Both the position numbers and the translations under genes were made by a program. Below, one piece after another: positions 18,159 to 27,793 of a stretch of DNA of 64,000 nucleotides. The notes beneath the pieces are model-generated. The model did no database searches, was not told the DNA's origin, and saw nothing but the letters and a program-made list of their open reading frames with translations. Source of the stretch: Duganella sp. BuS-21. GTDB lineage: Bacteria; Pseudomonadota; Gammaproteobacteria; Burkholderiales; Burkholderiaceae_D. The stretch spans positions 6,386,001 to 6,450,000 of the forward strand of contig CP097466.1 in the NCBI GenBank assembly GCA_041874725.1. Reading direction: 5' to 3'. Positions within the stretch are counted from its first letter, which is position 1. Every line of letters begins with the position of its first letter.

Positions 18159-19829
18159 TTAGGCGGCGGCTTTTTCGTCGCGCAGTTGGCGGCGCAGGAT
18201 TTTGCCGACGTTGGTCTTCGGCAGTTCGTCGCGGAATTCGATGTACTTCGGCTTCTTGTACGCGGTCAGCTCATGCTTGCAGAAGTCCAGCAGCTGCTCG
18301 GCGGTCAGGTTCGGATCCTTGCGCACCACGAACAGCTTCACCGCTTCGCCGGAGTTCTTGTCCGGCACGCCGATGCACGCCACTTCCAGCACGCCCGGAT
18401 GCGCCGCCACCACGCCCTCCACTTCGTTCGGATAGACGTTGAAGCCGGACACGATGATCATGTCCTTCTTGCGGTCGACGATACGGGTATAACCCTGCTG
18501 GTCCATGATGCCGACGTCACCGGTCTTGAAGAAGCCGTCGGCCGTCATCGACTTGGCGGTTTCGTCCGGCCGGTTCCAGTAACCGGCCATCACCTGCGGG
18601 CCGCGAATCGCGATCTCGCCGGTCGAGCCGATCGGCAATGGGTTGCCGTCGTCGTCCAGGATCGCCACTTCGGTCGATGGAATCGGCAGGCCGATGGTGC
18701 CGGTGAATTCCTTGATGTCCAGACGGTTCACGGTGGCCACCGGCGACGTCTCGGACAGGCCGTAGCCTTCGATGATCGGCGTGCCGGTCAGCTTCAGCCA
18801 ACGCTCGGCCACGCTCTTCTGCACCGCCATGCCGCCGCCGTTGCACAACTTGTAGGACGCGAAGTCCAGCTTGGCGAATTCGGCATTGTTGAGCAGCGCG
18901 TTGTACAGCGTGTTCACCGCCGGCAGCACGGTAACCTTGTACTTGGCCAGCTCCTTGACGAAGCCGGGAATGTCGCGCGGGTTCGGAATCAGCAGGCTCA
19001 GGCCGCCGGTGCGCATGCTCATCAGCGCGCTGATGGTCAGCGAGTAGATGTGGTACAGCGGCAGCGCGGCGACAAACACCATCTGCTCGCCCTCACCCTT
19101 CATCTGCAGCCAGGCTTCATTCTGCAGCACGTTGGAGATGACGTTACGGTGCAGCAGGATGGCGCCTTTCGAAACGCCGGTGGTGCCGCCCGTGTATTGC
19201 AGAAAGGCGATATCGTCATGGCCCAGCTTGGCCGGCTGCAAGGTCATGCCGTTGCCCTCGGACAGCACTTGCTTGAACGTCACTGCGCCCGGCAGCGAAT
19301 ACGCCGGCACCATCTTCTTGACCTTGCGCACCACCAGGTTGACGATCATGCCTTTCAGGCCGCCCAGCAGGTCGCCCATCGAAGCGACGATCACATGCTT
19401 GACCGGCGTCTGCGCCAGCACCTGCTGCACCGTGGTGGCGAAGTTTTCCAGCACCACGATGGCTTCGGCACCCGAGTCCACCAGTTGGTGCTGCAGTTCA
19501 CGCGGGGTGTACAGCGGATTGACGTTGACCACCGTGTAGCCGGCGCGCAGCACGGCGGCCATGGCCACCGGATACTGCAGCACGTTCGGCATCATGAGGG
19601 CGACGCGCGCGCCCGGCTTCAGGCCTTTGCCCTGCAACCAGGCCCCCATCTTTTGCGACAGTTGATCCAGCTCGCCGTAGGTCATGGACTTGTCCATGCA
19701 CACGAAGGCCTTGCGGTCGGCGTATTTGCGGAAAGCCTCTTCCAGCAAATGCGTGACCGAACGGTATTGGGTGTTATCAATCTCCGCAGGGACGCCTTCG
19801 GGGTACGACTTGAGCCAGATCTTATCCAT
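18159..19829 (-). CDS. fadD: Long-chain fatty acid:CoA ligase, second of a tandem pair
   Basis: 556 residues, AMP-forming adenylate enzyme. Motifs: P-loop YTGGTTGVSKGA, GYGLSETSPVA, GEIAIRGPQVMAGYW, DGFFKTGDVG and C-terminal PKTNVGKILRRQLRDE (catalytic Lys). It activates fatty acids for beta-oxidation or lipid synthesis at the inner face of the membrane. It begins two bases after the stop of an upstream paralogue to which it is similar along its whole length, so they are a tandem duplication in one operon. The motif set does not show a difference in chain-length preference. Confidence 0.93.
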   Translation of the reverse strand: MDKIWLKSYPEGVPAEIDNTQYRSVTHLLEEAFRKYADRKAFVCMDKSMTYGELDQLSQKMGAWLQGKGLKPGARVALMMPNVLQYPVAMAAVLRAGYTVVNVNPLYTPRELQHQLVDSGAEAIVVLENFATTVQQVLAQTPVKHVIVASMGDLLGGLKGMIVNLVVRKVKKMVPAYSLPGAVTFKQVLSEGNGMTLQPAKLGHDDIAFLQYTGGTTGVSKGAILLHRNVISNVLQNEAWLQMKGEGEQMVFVAALPLYHIYSLTISALMSMRTGGLSLLIPNPRDIPGFVKELAKYKVTVLPAVNTLYNALLNNAEFAKLDFASYKLCNGGGMAVQKSVAERWLKLTGTPIIEGYGLSETSPVATVNRLDIKEFTGTIGLPIPSTEVAILDDDGNPLPIGSTGEIAIRGPQVMAGYWNRPDETAKSMTADGFFKTGDVGIMDQQGYTRIVDRKKDMIIVSGFNVYPNEVEGVVAAHPGVLEVACIGVPDKNSGEAVKLFVVRKDPNLTAEQLLDFCKHELTAYKKPKYIEFRDELPKTNVGKILRRQLRDEKAAA

Positions 19830-19831
19830 CT

Positions 19832-21523
19832 TTATGCTGCCTTTTTCTTATCGCCGGTAGGTTCGTCGCGCAGCATGCGGCGCAGAATTTTTCCGACATT
19901 GGTTTTTGGTAGTTCCTCGCGGAACTCAATATATTTCGGCTTTTTATAGCCGGTAAATTGTTCCTTGCAGTAAGCCATCAGGGCTTCCTGCGTCAGGTTC
20001 GGGTCCTTGCGCACCACGAACACCTTGACCGCCTCGCCCGAGTGCTCGTCCGGCACGCCGATGGCCGCGCATTCCAGCACGCCCGGATGCGCGGCGATCA
20101 CGCCTTCCAGTTCGTTCGGATAAACGTTGAAGCCCGACACCAGGATCATGTCCTTCTTGCGGTCGACGATCTTGACGAAGCCGTTGGCATCCATCACGCC
20201 GACGTCGCCCGACTTGAAGAAGCCGTCGGGCGTCATGACCTTGGCCGTTTCGTCCGGGCGGTTCCAGTAGCCGGCCATCACCTGCGGACCGCGAATCGCG
20301 ATCTCGCCCGGCAGGCCCAGCGCCACCTCGTTGCCGTCGTCATCCAGGATGGCGATATCGGTCGACGGCACCGGCAGGCCGATGGTGCCGGTAAATTCCT
20401 TGTTATCGGCGCGGTTGCAGGTGGCCACCGGCGAAGTCTCGGACAAGCCGTAACCCTCGATGATGGACACGCCCGTCACCTTCAGCCAACGGTCGTTGAC
20501 GGCCTGCTGCACCGCCATGCCGCCGCCATTACAAATCTTCAGGGCCGAGAAGTCCAGATGCGCAAACTCCGCGTGATTCAGCAGCGCGTTGTACAAGGTA
20601 TTCACCGCCGGCAGCATATTGAACTTGTACTTCGCCAGTTCCTTGATAAAGCCGCCGATGTCGCGCGGATTCGGGATCAGGATGTTCAGCGCACCGACGC
20701 GCGTGCCCCACATCGCGCAGGCCGTCAGCGCGAAGATATGGTACAGCGGCAGCGCGCAGACAATCGTCACCTGCTCGGTCGACGCACCCAGCGCAGGCTT
20801 GGACCACAGTTCCGTCTGCAGCAGGTTGGCCACGATGTTCTTGTGGCTCAGCGTCGCACCTTTCGAGACGCCGGTGGTGCCGCCCGTGTACTGCAGGAAG
20901 GCCGGATCGCTGTCCTTCAATTCGACCGGCGTCAGCTTCATGCCGCCGCCCTGCGATAGCGCATCCTTGAAGCGCACCGCGTTGGGCAGCGAGAACGCCG
21001 GCACCATCTTCTTCACGCTGCGCACCACGAAATTCACCAGCATGCCCTTCAGGCCGCCGAGCATCTCGCCCATGCTGGCTACCACGATATGCTTGATCTG
21101 GGTCTTGCCCAGCACCTGCTCCAGGGTGGTGGCGAAGTTTTCCAGGATGATGATCGCCTCGCTGCCCGAATCATTCAGCTGGTGTTCCAGCTCGCGCGGG
21201 GTGTACAGCGGATTGACGTTGACCACCGTGTAGCCGGCGCGCAGGATGGCTGCGATCGCGATCGGATACTGCAATACGTTCGGCATCATGATCGCCACCC
21301 GCGCGCCAGGCTTCAGCCCACGGCTTTGCAGCCAGGCGCCGAGACGCTTGGAATAGGCGTCCACTTCGGCATAGGTGAGGAATTTGTCCATGCAAACATA
21401 CGCATTGCGGGCCGCGTACTTCTGGAACGATTCTTCCATCAATTGAACCAGCGAGCGGTACTGCGTCGTATCGACCTCGGTCGGCATACCCGGTGGGTAT
21501 GATTTCAACCAGATTTTTTCCAT
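19832..21523 (-). CDS. fadD: Long-chain fatty acid:CoA ligase, first of a tandem pair
   Basis: The start is placed at ATG 21523 (563 residues, MEKIWLKSYPPGMPTEVDTT), which has agaggcacagg upstream and matches the start of the downstream paralogue; the reading from 21568 adds 15 unrelated residues. Same motifs as its neighbour: YTGGTTGVSKGA, GYGLSETSPVA, PKTNVGKILRRMLRDE. Burkholderiales and Pseudomonas commonly carry such fadD pairs. The 192 bp upstream must hold the promoter; I could not identify a convincing FadR- or PsrA-type operator there. Confidence 0.93.
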   Translation of the reverse strand: MEKIWLKSYPPGMPTEVDTTQYRSLVQLMEESFQKYAARNAYVCMDKFLTYAEVDAYSKRLGAWLQSRGLKPGARVAIMMPNVLQYPIAIAAILRAGYTVVNVNPLYTPRELEHQLNDSGSEAIIILENFATTLEQVLGKTQIKHIVVASMGEMLGGLKGMLVNFVVRSVKKMVPAFSLPNAVRFKDALSQGGGMKLTPVELKDSDPAFLQYTGGTTGVSKGATLSHKNIVANLLQTELWSKPALGASTEQVTIVCALPLYHIFALTACAMWGTRVGALNILIPNPRDIGGFIKELAKYKFNMLPAVNTLYNALLNHAEFAHLDFSALKICNGGGMAVQQAVNDRWLKVTGVSIIEGYGLSETSPVATCNRADNKEFTGTIGLPVPSTDIAILDDDGNEVALGLPGEIAIRGPQVMAGYWNRPDETAKVMTPDGFFKSGDVGVMDANGFVKIVDRKKDMILVSGFNVYPNELEGVIAAHPGVLECAAIGVPDEHSGEAVKVFVVRKDPNLTQEALMAYCKEQFTGYKKPKYIEFREELPKTNVGKILRRMLRDEPTGDKKKAA

Positions 21524-21715
21524 CCTGTGCCTCTTGTCTCGAATATTATCGTTGTCAGGCCGGCGCACAGTGCCGGGGCAGGGCGTACATTCGTCTATGC
21601 GAACTGGTAGAGCCTACTGATCATGCGATGCTATCGGGCAGCACGCTCGTACGCAAGCGCATTTAAGCACAATTAGAACACCGCTTCTAACAGCTTTTTA
21701 TGATGCAACGCAGCA

Positions 21716-22843
21716 TCAATGCGTGCCTTCGGCGGATGGGAGCGCTCCCTTGGCGGTTTCCGCATTGAGCATCGGAGGGCGGCCCAAGACATCCAACTGC
21801 TGTCGGCGTTGAACTAGATCAAGAGTAGCTATTTTTTGCACTGCACCATAAAAACGCACGAACGTTCGCTCTTGCTTGAGCAAGGCGCGGAAGGCCGGCA
21901 AATAATCGTGGTAAGTTCCCACAGCGCTGAGGTGAGCGTTGGTCAAGGGCTCGGCAAACCAGCGGTCGTATCCGGCATAACCGCCCCAGCTTTCCTTCAG
22001 CTTGGCGTAGTCGGATTTGAGGTGGGCGAAGATGCGCGCTTTCTCGGCGCGCTTGTGGCGGGTGCTGGTTTTGCCGGCGTACAGGTCGGCCAGCATCGTG
22101 CGGTGCCGCACCAGGAGGGCCAGGAAATCCTGCCGGCGAGCGTTGTAACGCGTGTACGCTTCGCGCATCGGATCGGTGCCGTACAGCTCCAGCCAGCGCG
22201 CCACGCCGGCCTCCTCGACCGCCGTGGCGAAGCCTTCGTTGAACTGGGTATCGCCCTGCACATACGCCACCTGGTGCGCCAGTTCGTGGAACACCATGCG
22301 CGCCAGCTCGGCGTCGGAATAATTGATGAAGGTCGACAGCAGCGGATCGCTGAACCAGCCCAGCGTGGAATACGCCGGCACGCCGCCCACCTGCACGTCG
22401 TTGCGCTCCTGCTTCAGCTCCTCGGCGTAGGCCACGGCGTCTTCCTTGCTGTAGTAGCCGCGATAGCTGACGCAACCGGCGATCGGGAAGCACCACTGGA
22501 TCGGGCGCAACGACAGCTCCGGCGTGGCCACCACATTCCACAGCACAAAGGGGCGCGACAGGGCGGCATAGTTTTTATAGCTGGCGTTGTCCGGCAGGCC
22601 CAGCTCCTTGACCGCGAACTTGCGGATCAACATGGCCTTTTCCAGGCGGGCCTTGAGCTGGGGATCGGTGCTCGGGTCACCGAGCCAGTCGTCGATCGGA
22701 CGGGCGTCCGACCACAGCGCATACTGGCCTTGCGCGGCCTGCATGTAGTACTTGAATTGCGCGCAGCCGGCCAGCATCGCAACGGCGCATGCCGGCACCA
22801 GCCAGTATCTGGCGCGGAGCATTCGGCGTGCAATTTTGCGCAT
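21716..22843 (-). CDS. Predicted aminopeptidase lipoprotein (PF10023-like)
   Basis: 375 residues with a lipoprotein signal: basic start, hydrophobic stretch and lipobox LAGC (Cys27). The metalloprotease core is MVFHELAHQVAYVQGDTQFNEGFATAVEE, i.e. HExxH at 186-190 with a downstream Glu (203), as in the family of predicted aminopeptidases formerly DUF2265. It should be membrane-anchored facing the periplasm. It starts eight bases after the stop of the molybdopterin oxidoreductase gene and is probably in the same operon, though no functional link is known. Confidence 0.8.
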   Translation of the reverse strand: MRKIARRMLRARYWLVPACAVAMLAGCAQFKYYMQAAQGQYALWSDARPIDDWLGDPSTDPQLKARLEKAMLIRKFAVKELGLPDNASYKNYAALSRPFVLWNVVATPELSLRPIQWCFPIAGCVSYRGYYSKEDAVAYAEELKQERNDVQVGGVPAYSTLGWFSDPLLSTFINYSDAELARMVFHELAHQVAYVQGDTQFNEGFATAVEEAGVARWLELYGTDPMREAYTRYNARRQDFLALLVRHRTMLADLYAGKTSTRHKRAEKARIFAHLKSDYAKLKESWGGYAGYDRWFAEPLTNAHLSAVGTYHDYLPAFRALLKQERTFVRFYGAVQKIATLDLVQRRQQLDVLGRPPMLNAETAKGALPSAEGTH

Positions 22844-22851
22844 ACATCACC

Positions 22852-24930
22852 TCAAACGGCGACTCTCTCGACCTGTACCAGTGTATCGTAAAAAGTCGGC
22901 GCGCGGCCCATATCCGTCAGCTGTTGGCTGGTCACCTGATTGGCGTTCTTGCCATCCGTGGCGAGCTTTTTCCACCACACTGACAAACCGACAACCAGGC
23001 CCGCGCGCGCCTTGTCGGTCACGCGCGCCTTGGCCACAAAGGAGCCGCGGTCGTTGAAGATGCGCACCATGTCGCCGTCGGCGATGCCGCGCGCGGCGCT
23101 GTCGTTCGGATGGATGTCCAGGTGCGGCTCGCCCTCGGCCGACCGCAGGCTCTTGACGTTGACGAAGGTGGAGTTGAGGAAGTTGCGCGCCGGCGGCGAG
23201 ATCATCGCCAGCGGATAGCGCGCCGCCAGATCGGGATTGCTGGCCACCGATTCATACGGCGGCAGGTACGACGGCAGCGGATCGAGGCCGTCGGCCGCCA
23301 TGCGCGCGGAATAGAATTCGCACTTGCCGGACGGCGTCGGGAAGCCGCCTTGCGCGAACGGCGCATCCGGCATGTTCAGGCGCTGCCAGCCCTTCTGCTT
23401 CAAGGCATCCCAGTCGAAGCCGATGGCGCGCGCGTCCTGTGCGTGGAAGGCCTGCGCCGCCAGCTGGTCGTCGCTGTCCTTGAAGCAGTCGTCCTCGAAG
23501 CCCATGGCGGCGGCCAGCAGGCGGAAGATCTCGGTGTTGGCCTTGGCTTCGCCCATGGGCGCGACGGCGGCGTTGTTCGCCATCATGTACAAGTGGCCGT
23601 AGGAGGTGTGGGCGTCGATGTGCTCCAGCTGCGTGGTGGCCGGCAGCACGATGTCGGCATAATCGGCGGTGTCGGTCTGGAAGTGTTCCAGCACCACGGT
23701 GAACAAGTCCTCGCGCATGAAACCGCGCATCACCTTGTCCGAATCGGGCGCGATCGCCACCGGGTTGGAGTTGTAGACGATCAGCGCCTCCACCGCCGGC
23801 CCGAATGCCGGCGACGCAGGCCGCAGCAGGTCGTCGCCGATGGTGGTCATGTTGATGGTGCGCGGTTCCTTCTTGAGCAGGTCGGTGCGCTGCAGCCACG
23901 GCTTGTTGGTCGGGAAGGAGCCGCTGGAGGACAGCTGCACGCCGCCGGCCGCGTGGCGCCAGGCGCCCACCAGGGCCGGCAGGCAGGCGATATTCCGCAC
24001 CGCCATGCCACCGCCGCGCACGCGCTGCACGCCGTAGTTGGTGCGGATCGCCACCGGCTCGCCGGCCTTGGCCATGCCGCCGTACAGGCGCGCCAGTTCC
24101 ACCACCTCATCGACGGTGATGCCGCAGGTTGCGGCGGTGCGTTCGGGCGTCCATTCGGCCGCGCGCTGTTTCAGTTCGGCGAAGCCCAGCGTGTAGTTGG
24201 CGATGTAGTCATGATCGAGCAGGTCTTCCTTGATCAGGATGTGCATCAGGCCCAGCGCCAGTGCGGCATCGGTGCCGGGCAGCAGGGCGATGTGTTGATG
24301 GCACTTCTCCGCCGTCAGCGAGCGATAGGGATCGATGGCGATCAGCTTCGCGCCGTTGCGCTTGGCCTCCTGCGCGCGCATCCAGAAATGCAGGTTGGAG
24401 GCGATCGGATTGCCGCCCCAGATGATCAGCAACTTGGCGTTCTGGAACTGCTCCATGTCGGTGCCGATGGTGGCGCCGATGGTGTAGGTGTAGCCGGTAA
24501 ACCCGGCGGTGGCACAAATGGTGCGGTCCAGCAGCGAGGCGCCGAGCTTGTTGAAGAAGCGCGACGACATCGACTCGCCCTGAATCAGCCCCATGGTGCC
24601 GCAATAGCTGTAAGGCACAATGGCTTCCGGCGCGCGCGCAGCTATTGGTTTGAGCTTTGCTGCGATGGTGGCCAGCGCCTCCTCCCAGCTGATGCGCTCA
24701 AATTTGCCCTCGCCCTTTTTGCCGACGCGGCGCAGCGGGTGCAGCAGGCGATCCTCGTGATAGGTGCGCTCGGTATAGCGGGAGACCTTGGTGCATAGCA
24801 CGCCGGCGGTGGTCGGATGGTCGGGGTCGCCCTTGACGGCAGTGGCCACGCCATCTTCCACCGTCACCAGCAGGGCGCAGGTATCGGGGCAATCGAGCGG
24901 GCAGACCGCGCGGACTTGTGTGCTTGTCAT
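22852..24930 (-). CDS. Molybdopterin-dependent oxidoreductase (DMSO reductase/formate dehydrogenase superfamily)
   Basis: Start placed at ATG 24930 (692 residues, MTSTQVRAVCPLDCPDTCAL). An N-terminal [4Fe-4S] site is formed by Cys10, Cys14, Cys18 and Cys46. Then follow the molybdopterin domain (ISWEEALATIA, IIWGGNPIASNLHFWMRAQE, LLPGTDAALALG) and the C-terminal dinucleotide-binding domain (HPNDSAARGIADGDMVRIFNDRGS). There is no Tat signal, so the enzyme should be cytoplasmic. The ligand position appears within a Gly/Thr-rich stretch rather than with an obvious Cys or SeCys, so the substrate cannot be assigned. Standalone, with no electron-transfer subunit beside it. Confidence 0.88.
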   Translation of the reverse strand: MTSTQVRAVCPLDCPDTCALLVTVEDGVATAVKGDPDHPTTAGVLCTKVSRYTERTYHEDRLLHPLRRVGKKGEGKFERISWEEALATIAAKLKPIAARAPEAIVPYSYCGTMGLIQGESMSSRFFNKLGASLLDRTICATAGFTGYTYTIGATIGTDMEQFQNAKLLIIWGGNPIASNLHFWMRAQEAKRNGAKLIAIDPYRSLTAEKCHQHIALLPGTDAALALGLMHILIKEDLLDHDYIANYTLGFAELKQRAAEWTPERTAATCGITVDEVVELARLYGGMAKAGEPVAIRTNYGVQRVRGGGMAVRNIACLPALVGAWRHAAGGVQLSSSGSFPTNKPWLQRTDLLKKEPRTINMTTIGDDLLRPASPAFGPAVEALIVYNSNPVAIAPDSDKVMRGFMREDLFTVVLEHFQTDTADYADIVLPATTQLEHIDAHTSYGHLYMMANNAAVAPMGEAKANTEIFRLLAAAMGFEDDCFKDSDDQLAAQAFHAQDARAIGFDWDALKQKGWQRLNMPDAPFAQGGFPTPSGKCEFYSARMAADGLDPLPSYLPPYESVASNPDLAARYPLAMISPPARNFLNSTFVNVKSLRSAEGEPHLDIHPNDSAARGIADGDMVRIFNDRGSFVAKARVTDKARAGLVVGLSVWWKKLATDGKNANQVTSQQLTDMGRAPTFYDTLVQVERVAV

Positions 24931-25070
24931 GTCTGAAAATCCAAAAAGCTGATGCCTAAAGGCAGTATCGTAAACCATTGTCGGCGCTCTGGCTTAACTC
25001 GGCGGACAAGGGCTACAATGACTGTTCTCGATGCTTAAAAAGCAAGCGAACCCAATAGTGGAGAAGTAGC

Positions 25071-26264
25071 ATGAAACTGGTAGATCCCATCATTGCATTT
25101 CAATCCGAACTGCAGCAGATCCGGCGCGACCTGCACGCCCATCCCGAACTCTGCTATGAAGAACAGCGCACCGCCGACGTGGTGGCCGCCAAGCTGACCG
25201 AATGGGGCATCCCCGTCATTCGCGGCCTGGGCCTGACCGGCGTGGTCGGCATCATCCGCAACGGCGACTCGGGGCGCTCGATCGGCCTGCGCGCCGACAT
25301 GGACGCCCTGCCCATGCAGGAAGTCAACACCTTCCCGCACGCCTCGGTCCATCCCGGCAAGATGCACGCCTGCGGCCACGACGGCCACACCGCCATGCTG
25401 CTGGGCGCGGCCAAGCACCTGGCTGAGCACCGCGATTTCGACGGCACTGTTTATCTCGTTTTCCAGCCGGCCGAAGAAGGCGGCGCCGGCGCCAAGCGCA
25501 TGATCGAGGACGGCCTGTTCGAGCAATGCCCGATGGACGCCATCTACGGCATGCACAACTGGCCCGGCATCCCGTTCGGCCACATGAGCGTGACCGAAGG
25601 CCCGCTGATGGCCTCCAGCAACGAGTTCTACCTCACCGTCAAAGGCAAGGGCGGCCACGCGGCCCAGCCGCACAAATGCATCGACCCGGTCATGATCGGC
25701 GTGCAGATCGCGCAAAGCTGGCAAACCATCATCAGCCGACGCACCAGCCCGCTCGACACGGCCGTGCTGTCGCTGACGCAGTTCCACGCCGGCACCGCCA
25801 CCAACGTCATCCCGGACGAGGCCAAGCTGGCCGGCACGGTGCGCACACTGTCGTGGCAGGTGCTGGACATGATAGAAAAACAAATGGAGGAAGTGGCGCT
25901 CAACACGGCCGCCGCCTTCGGCGCGGAAGCCGAATTCAAGTTCCGCCGCAACTACCCGCCACTGGTCAACCATCCGGAATCGACCCGCTTTGCGGTCGAG
26001 GTCATGAAGGCCGTGGTCGGCGCCGACAAGGTGGACGCCAAGGTCGAACCATCGATGGCGGCGGAAGACTTCGCTTACTTCCTGCAGGCCAAGCCGGGCT
26101 GCTACATCTTCATCGGCAACGGCGAGGGCGAGCACCGCGAAGGCGGGCACGGCCTCGGTCCCTGCGTGCTGCACAACGGCAGCTACGACTTCAACGACCA
26201 GCTGCTGCCGGTCGGCGCCAGCTTCTGGGTCAAGCTGGTGGAAGCGAGCTTGCCGTTAGCCTAA
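25071..26264 (+). CDS. M20-family amidohydrolase (hippurate hydrolase/IAA-amino acid hydrolase type)
   Basis: 397 residues, cytoplasmic. Family signature RRDLHAHPELCYEE, LRADMDALPMQE, the metal-binding Cys-Gly-His-Asp-Gly-His at 101-106, catalytic Glu in FQPAEEGGAGAKRM, GMHNWPG and the dimerisation loop KGKGGHAAQPH. These enzymes remove N-acyl or aryl groups from amino acids. A clear Shine-Dalgarno (ggagaagtagc) precedes the ATG. It is divergent from the molybdopterin oxidoreductase and overlaps the convergent dehydrogenase gene by 9 bp at the 3' end. Confidence 0.9.
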   Translation: MKLVDPIIAFQSELQQIRRDLHAHPELCYEEQRTADVVAAKLTEWGIPVIRGLGLTGVVGIIRNGDSGRSIGLRADMDALPMQEVNTFPHASVHPGKMHACGHDGHTAMLLGAAKHLAEHRDFDGTVYLVFQPAEEGGAGAKRMIEDGLFEQCPMDAIYGMHNWPGIPFGHMSVTEGPLMASSNEFYLTVKGKGGHAAQPHKCIDPVMIGVQIAQSWQTIISRRTSPLDTAVLSLTQFHAGTATNVIPDEAKLAGTVRTLSWQVLDMIEKQMEEVALNTAAAFGAEAEFKFRRNYPPLVNHPESTRFAVEVMKAVVGADKVDAKVEPSMAAEDFAYFLQAKPGCYIFIGNGEGEHREGGHGLGPCVLHNGSYDFNDQLLPVGASFWVKLVEASLPLA

Positions 26265-27152
26265 CTGGTCGGGGGCGTCGCCCACGCGTTGCCCCGGATT
26301 CAGCTGTTCAAGGCCGAGCAAGGCCGCAGAGTGGTCGGCCTGCGGGATGGTTCTGGACAGCGTCATATAGCGCGCCGTCACCAGCTCCGTCAGCGGCAGC
26401 ACCACGCCGGCCGCTTCCGCCGCCGCCAGGATGTTGCGCTGGTCCTTGAGCTGCGTGCTGACCTTGCCGCCGGCGATAAAATTACGCTCCAGCATGCGCT
26501 GGCCGTGCACCTCCAGGATTTTCGACTCGGCGAAGCCGCCGCGTATGGCCGCGCGCATGGCCGCCGGATCGGCGCCGGCCGCCTGCGCCAGCAACATGGC
26601 TTCCGCAACAATATTGATGGTTGCACCAACGATCAGTTGATTGCACAGCTTGGCCACCTGTCCGCTGCCGGCAGGCCCGACCAGGGTGGCGCGGCCCATG
26701 GCGGCCAGCACCGGTTCGGCCTCGGCAAAATCCTCGGCACTGCCGCCGGCCATGATGGCCAGCGTGCCCGCCGCCGCGCCGCCCACGCCGCCGGACACCG
26801 GGGCATCGATAAAGCGTCGCCCTGCCCCCGTCAGCGCGGCATGGAAAGCCTGCGCCTCGGCCTGCTGGGTGGAACTCATATCGATCCACAAGGCGTCGGG
26901 CGCCAGCGCCGGCAGCGCCGCCTGCAACACCTGCGTCACCGTGGGGCCGGCTTCAAGCATGGAAATCACGATCCGGGCGCCGCGCACCGCCTGGCCCAGG
27001 TCTTCTACGGCCTGCGCACCGGCCCCGGCCAGCGCCTGCGCCTTGGCGTGCGTGCGGTTCCATGTAGTGACTTGATGGCCGGCCCCGAGCAGACGCCGCA
27101 CCATCGGCTCCCCCATCAAGCCTATGCCGAGAAAAGCAATTTGAGCGGACAC
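26256..27152 (-). CDS. NAD(P)-dependent beta-hydroxyacid dehydrogenase (3-hydroxyisobutyrate dehydrogenase family)
   Basis: The start is the GTG at 27152, which has caggaggcgta directly upstream and lets the protein begin MSAQIAFLGIGLMGEPMVRR; the 12-residue longer reading lacks such a site. 298 residues, usual length. Rossmann motif GIGLMG at 9-14, substrate-binding DAPVSGGVGGAAAGTLAIM, and the catalytic-lysine helix GQVAKLCNQLIVGA. It could act on tartronate semialdehyde, 3-hydroxyisobutyrate or a related acid. Convergent with, and overlapping by 9 bp, the M20 amidohydrolase. Confidence 0.88.
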   Translation of the reverse strand: MSAQIAFLGIGLMGEPMVRRLLGAGHQVTTWNRTHAKAQALAGAGAQAVEDLGQAVRGARIVISMLEAGPTVTQVLQAALPALAPDALWIDMSSTQQAEAQAFHAALTGAGRRFIDAPVSGGVGGAAAGTLAIMAGGSAEDFAEAEPVLAAMGRATLVGPAGSGQVAKLCNQLIVGATINIVAEAMLLAQAAGADPAAMRAAIRGGFAESKILEVHGQRMLERNFIAGGKVSTQLKDQRNILAAAEAAGVVLPLTELVTARYMTLSRTIPQADHSAALLGLEQLNPGQRVGDAPDQLG

Positions 27153-27247
27153 TACGCCTCCTGAATTATTTCCAGAACCCCGGTACAATCACCGGCTAGC
27201 CGTATAACACATCTGAGATACAGCACTCCCTACATTGCAAGGATACT

Positions 27248-27793
27248 ATGTTCAACAAAAAAATGATCGCGGCAGCCGCCGCGCTGGTGGCGGCCCAAAC
27301 CGCCTTTGCCGATGACAAGCTGATCGACTCCGTGTCGGTGGAAGTGGCAGCGGGCGAAAACGTTCAGATGGTGCGCTTCAACGCCGCCAAGGACTGGGAC
27401 AAGCGCTGGTTCCAATCGAACGGCACGCACCTGAGCGGCTACTGGGAACTGAGCACCGGCGTCTGGCGCGAAAACCGCTACAAGAACCAGGTCGGCGTGG
27501 AACAGAAGCTGTGGGATATCGGCTTCACGCCGGTGTTCCGCTTCCAGAACGACAACAAGAAGGGCATGTACTACGAAGGCGGCATCGGCGTACACATGCT
27601 GTCCAAGCTGTACAACAACAGCGACAACCGCCTGGGCACCCACTTCCAGTTCGGCGACCACATCGCCACCGGTTACGTGTTCGACAACAACTGGGAACTG
27701 GGCCTGAAGCTGCAGCACTTCTCGAACGGCGGCTACAAAAAGCCGAACTCGGGCGTGAACTACGTCGAGCTCAAAGCAGCCTACCACTTCTAA
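27248..27793 (+). CDS. pagL: PagL-type lipid A 3-O-deacylase
   Basis: 181 residues with a signal peptide (cleavage after AFA at about 21), then amphipathic beta strands and a C-terminal Phe, as expected for a small outer-membrane barrel. The catalytic segment QHFSNGGYKKPNSGVNY supplies His157 and Ser159. In Pseudomonas PagL the third residue is a Glu 12 positions after the Ser; here that position is Asn171, so either another acid (Glu174) takes over or the site is altered. The enzyme removes the 3-O acyl chain of lipid A. Shine-Dalgarno aaggatact precedes the ATG. Confidence 0.87.
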   Translation: MFNKKMIAAAAALVAAQTAFADDKLIDSVSVEVAAGENVQMVRFNAAKDWDKRWFQSNGTHLSGYWELSTGVWRENRYKNQVGVEQKLWDIGFTPVFRFQNDNKKGMYYEGGIGVHMLSKLYNNSDNRLGTHFQFGDHIATGYVFDNNWELGLKLQHFSNGGYKKPNSGVNYVELKAAYHF

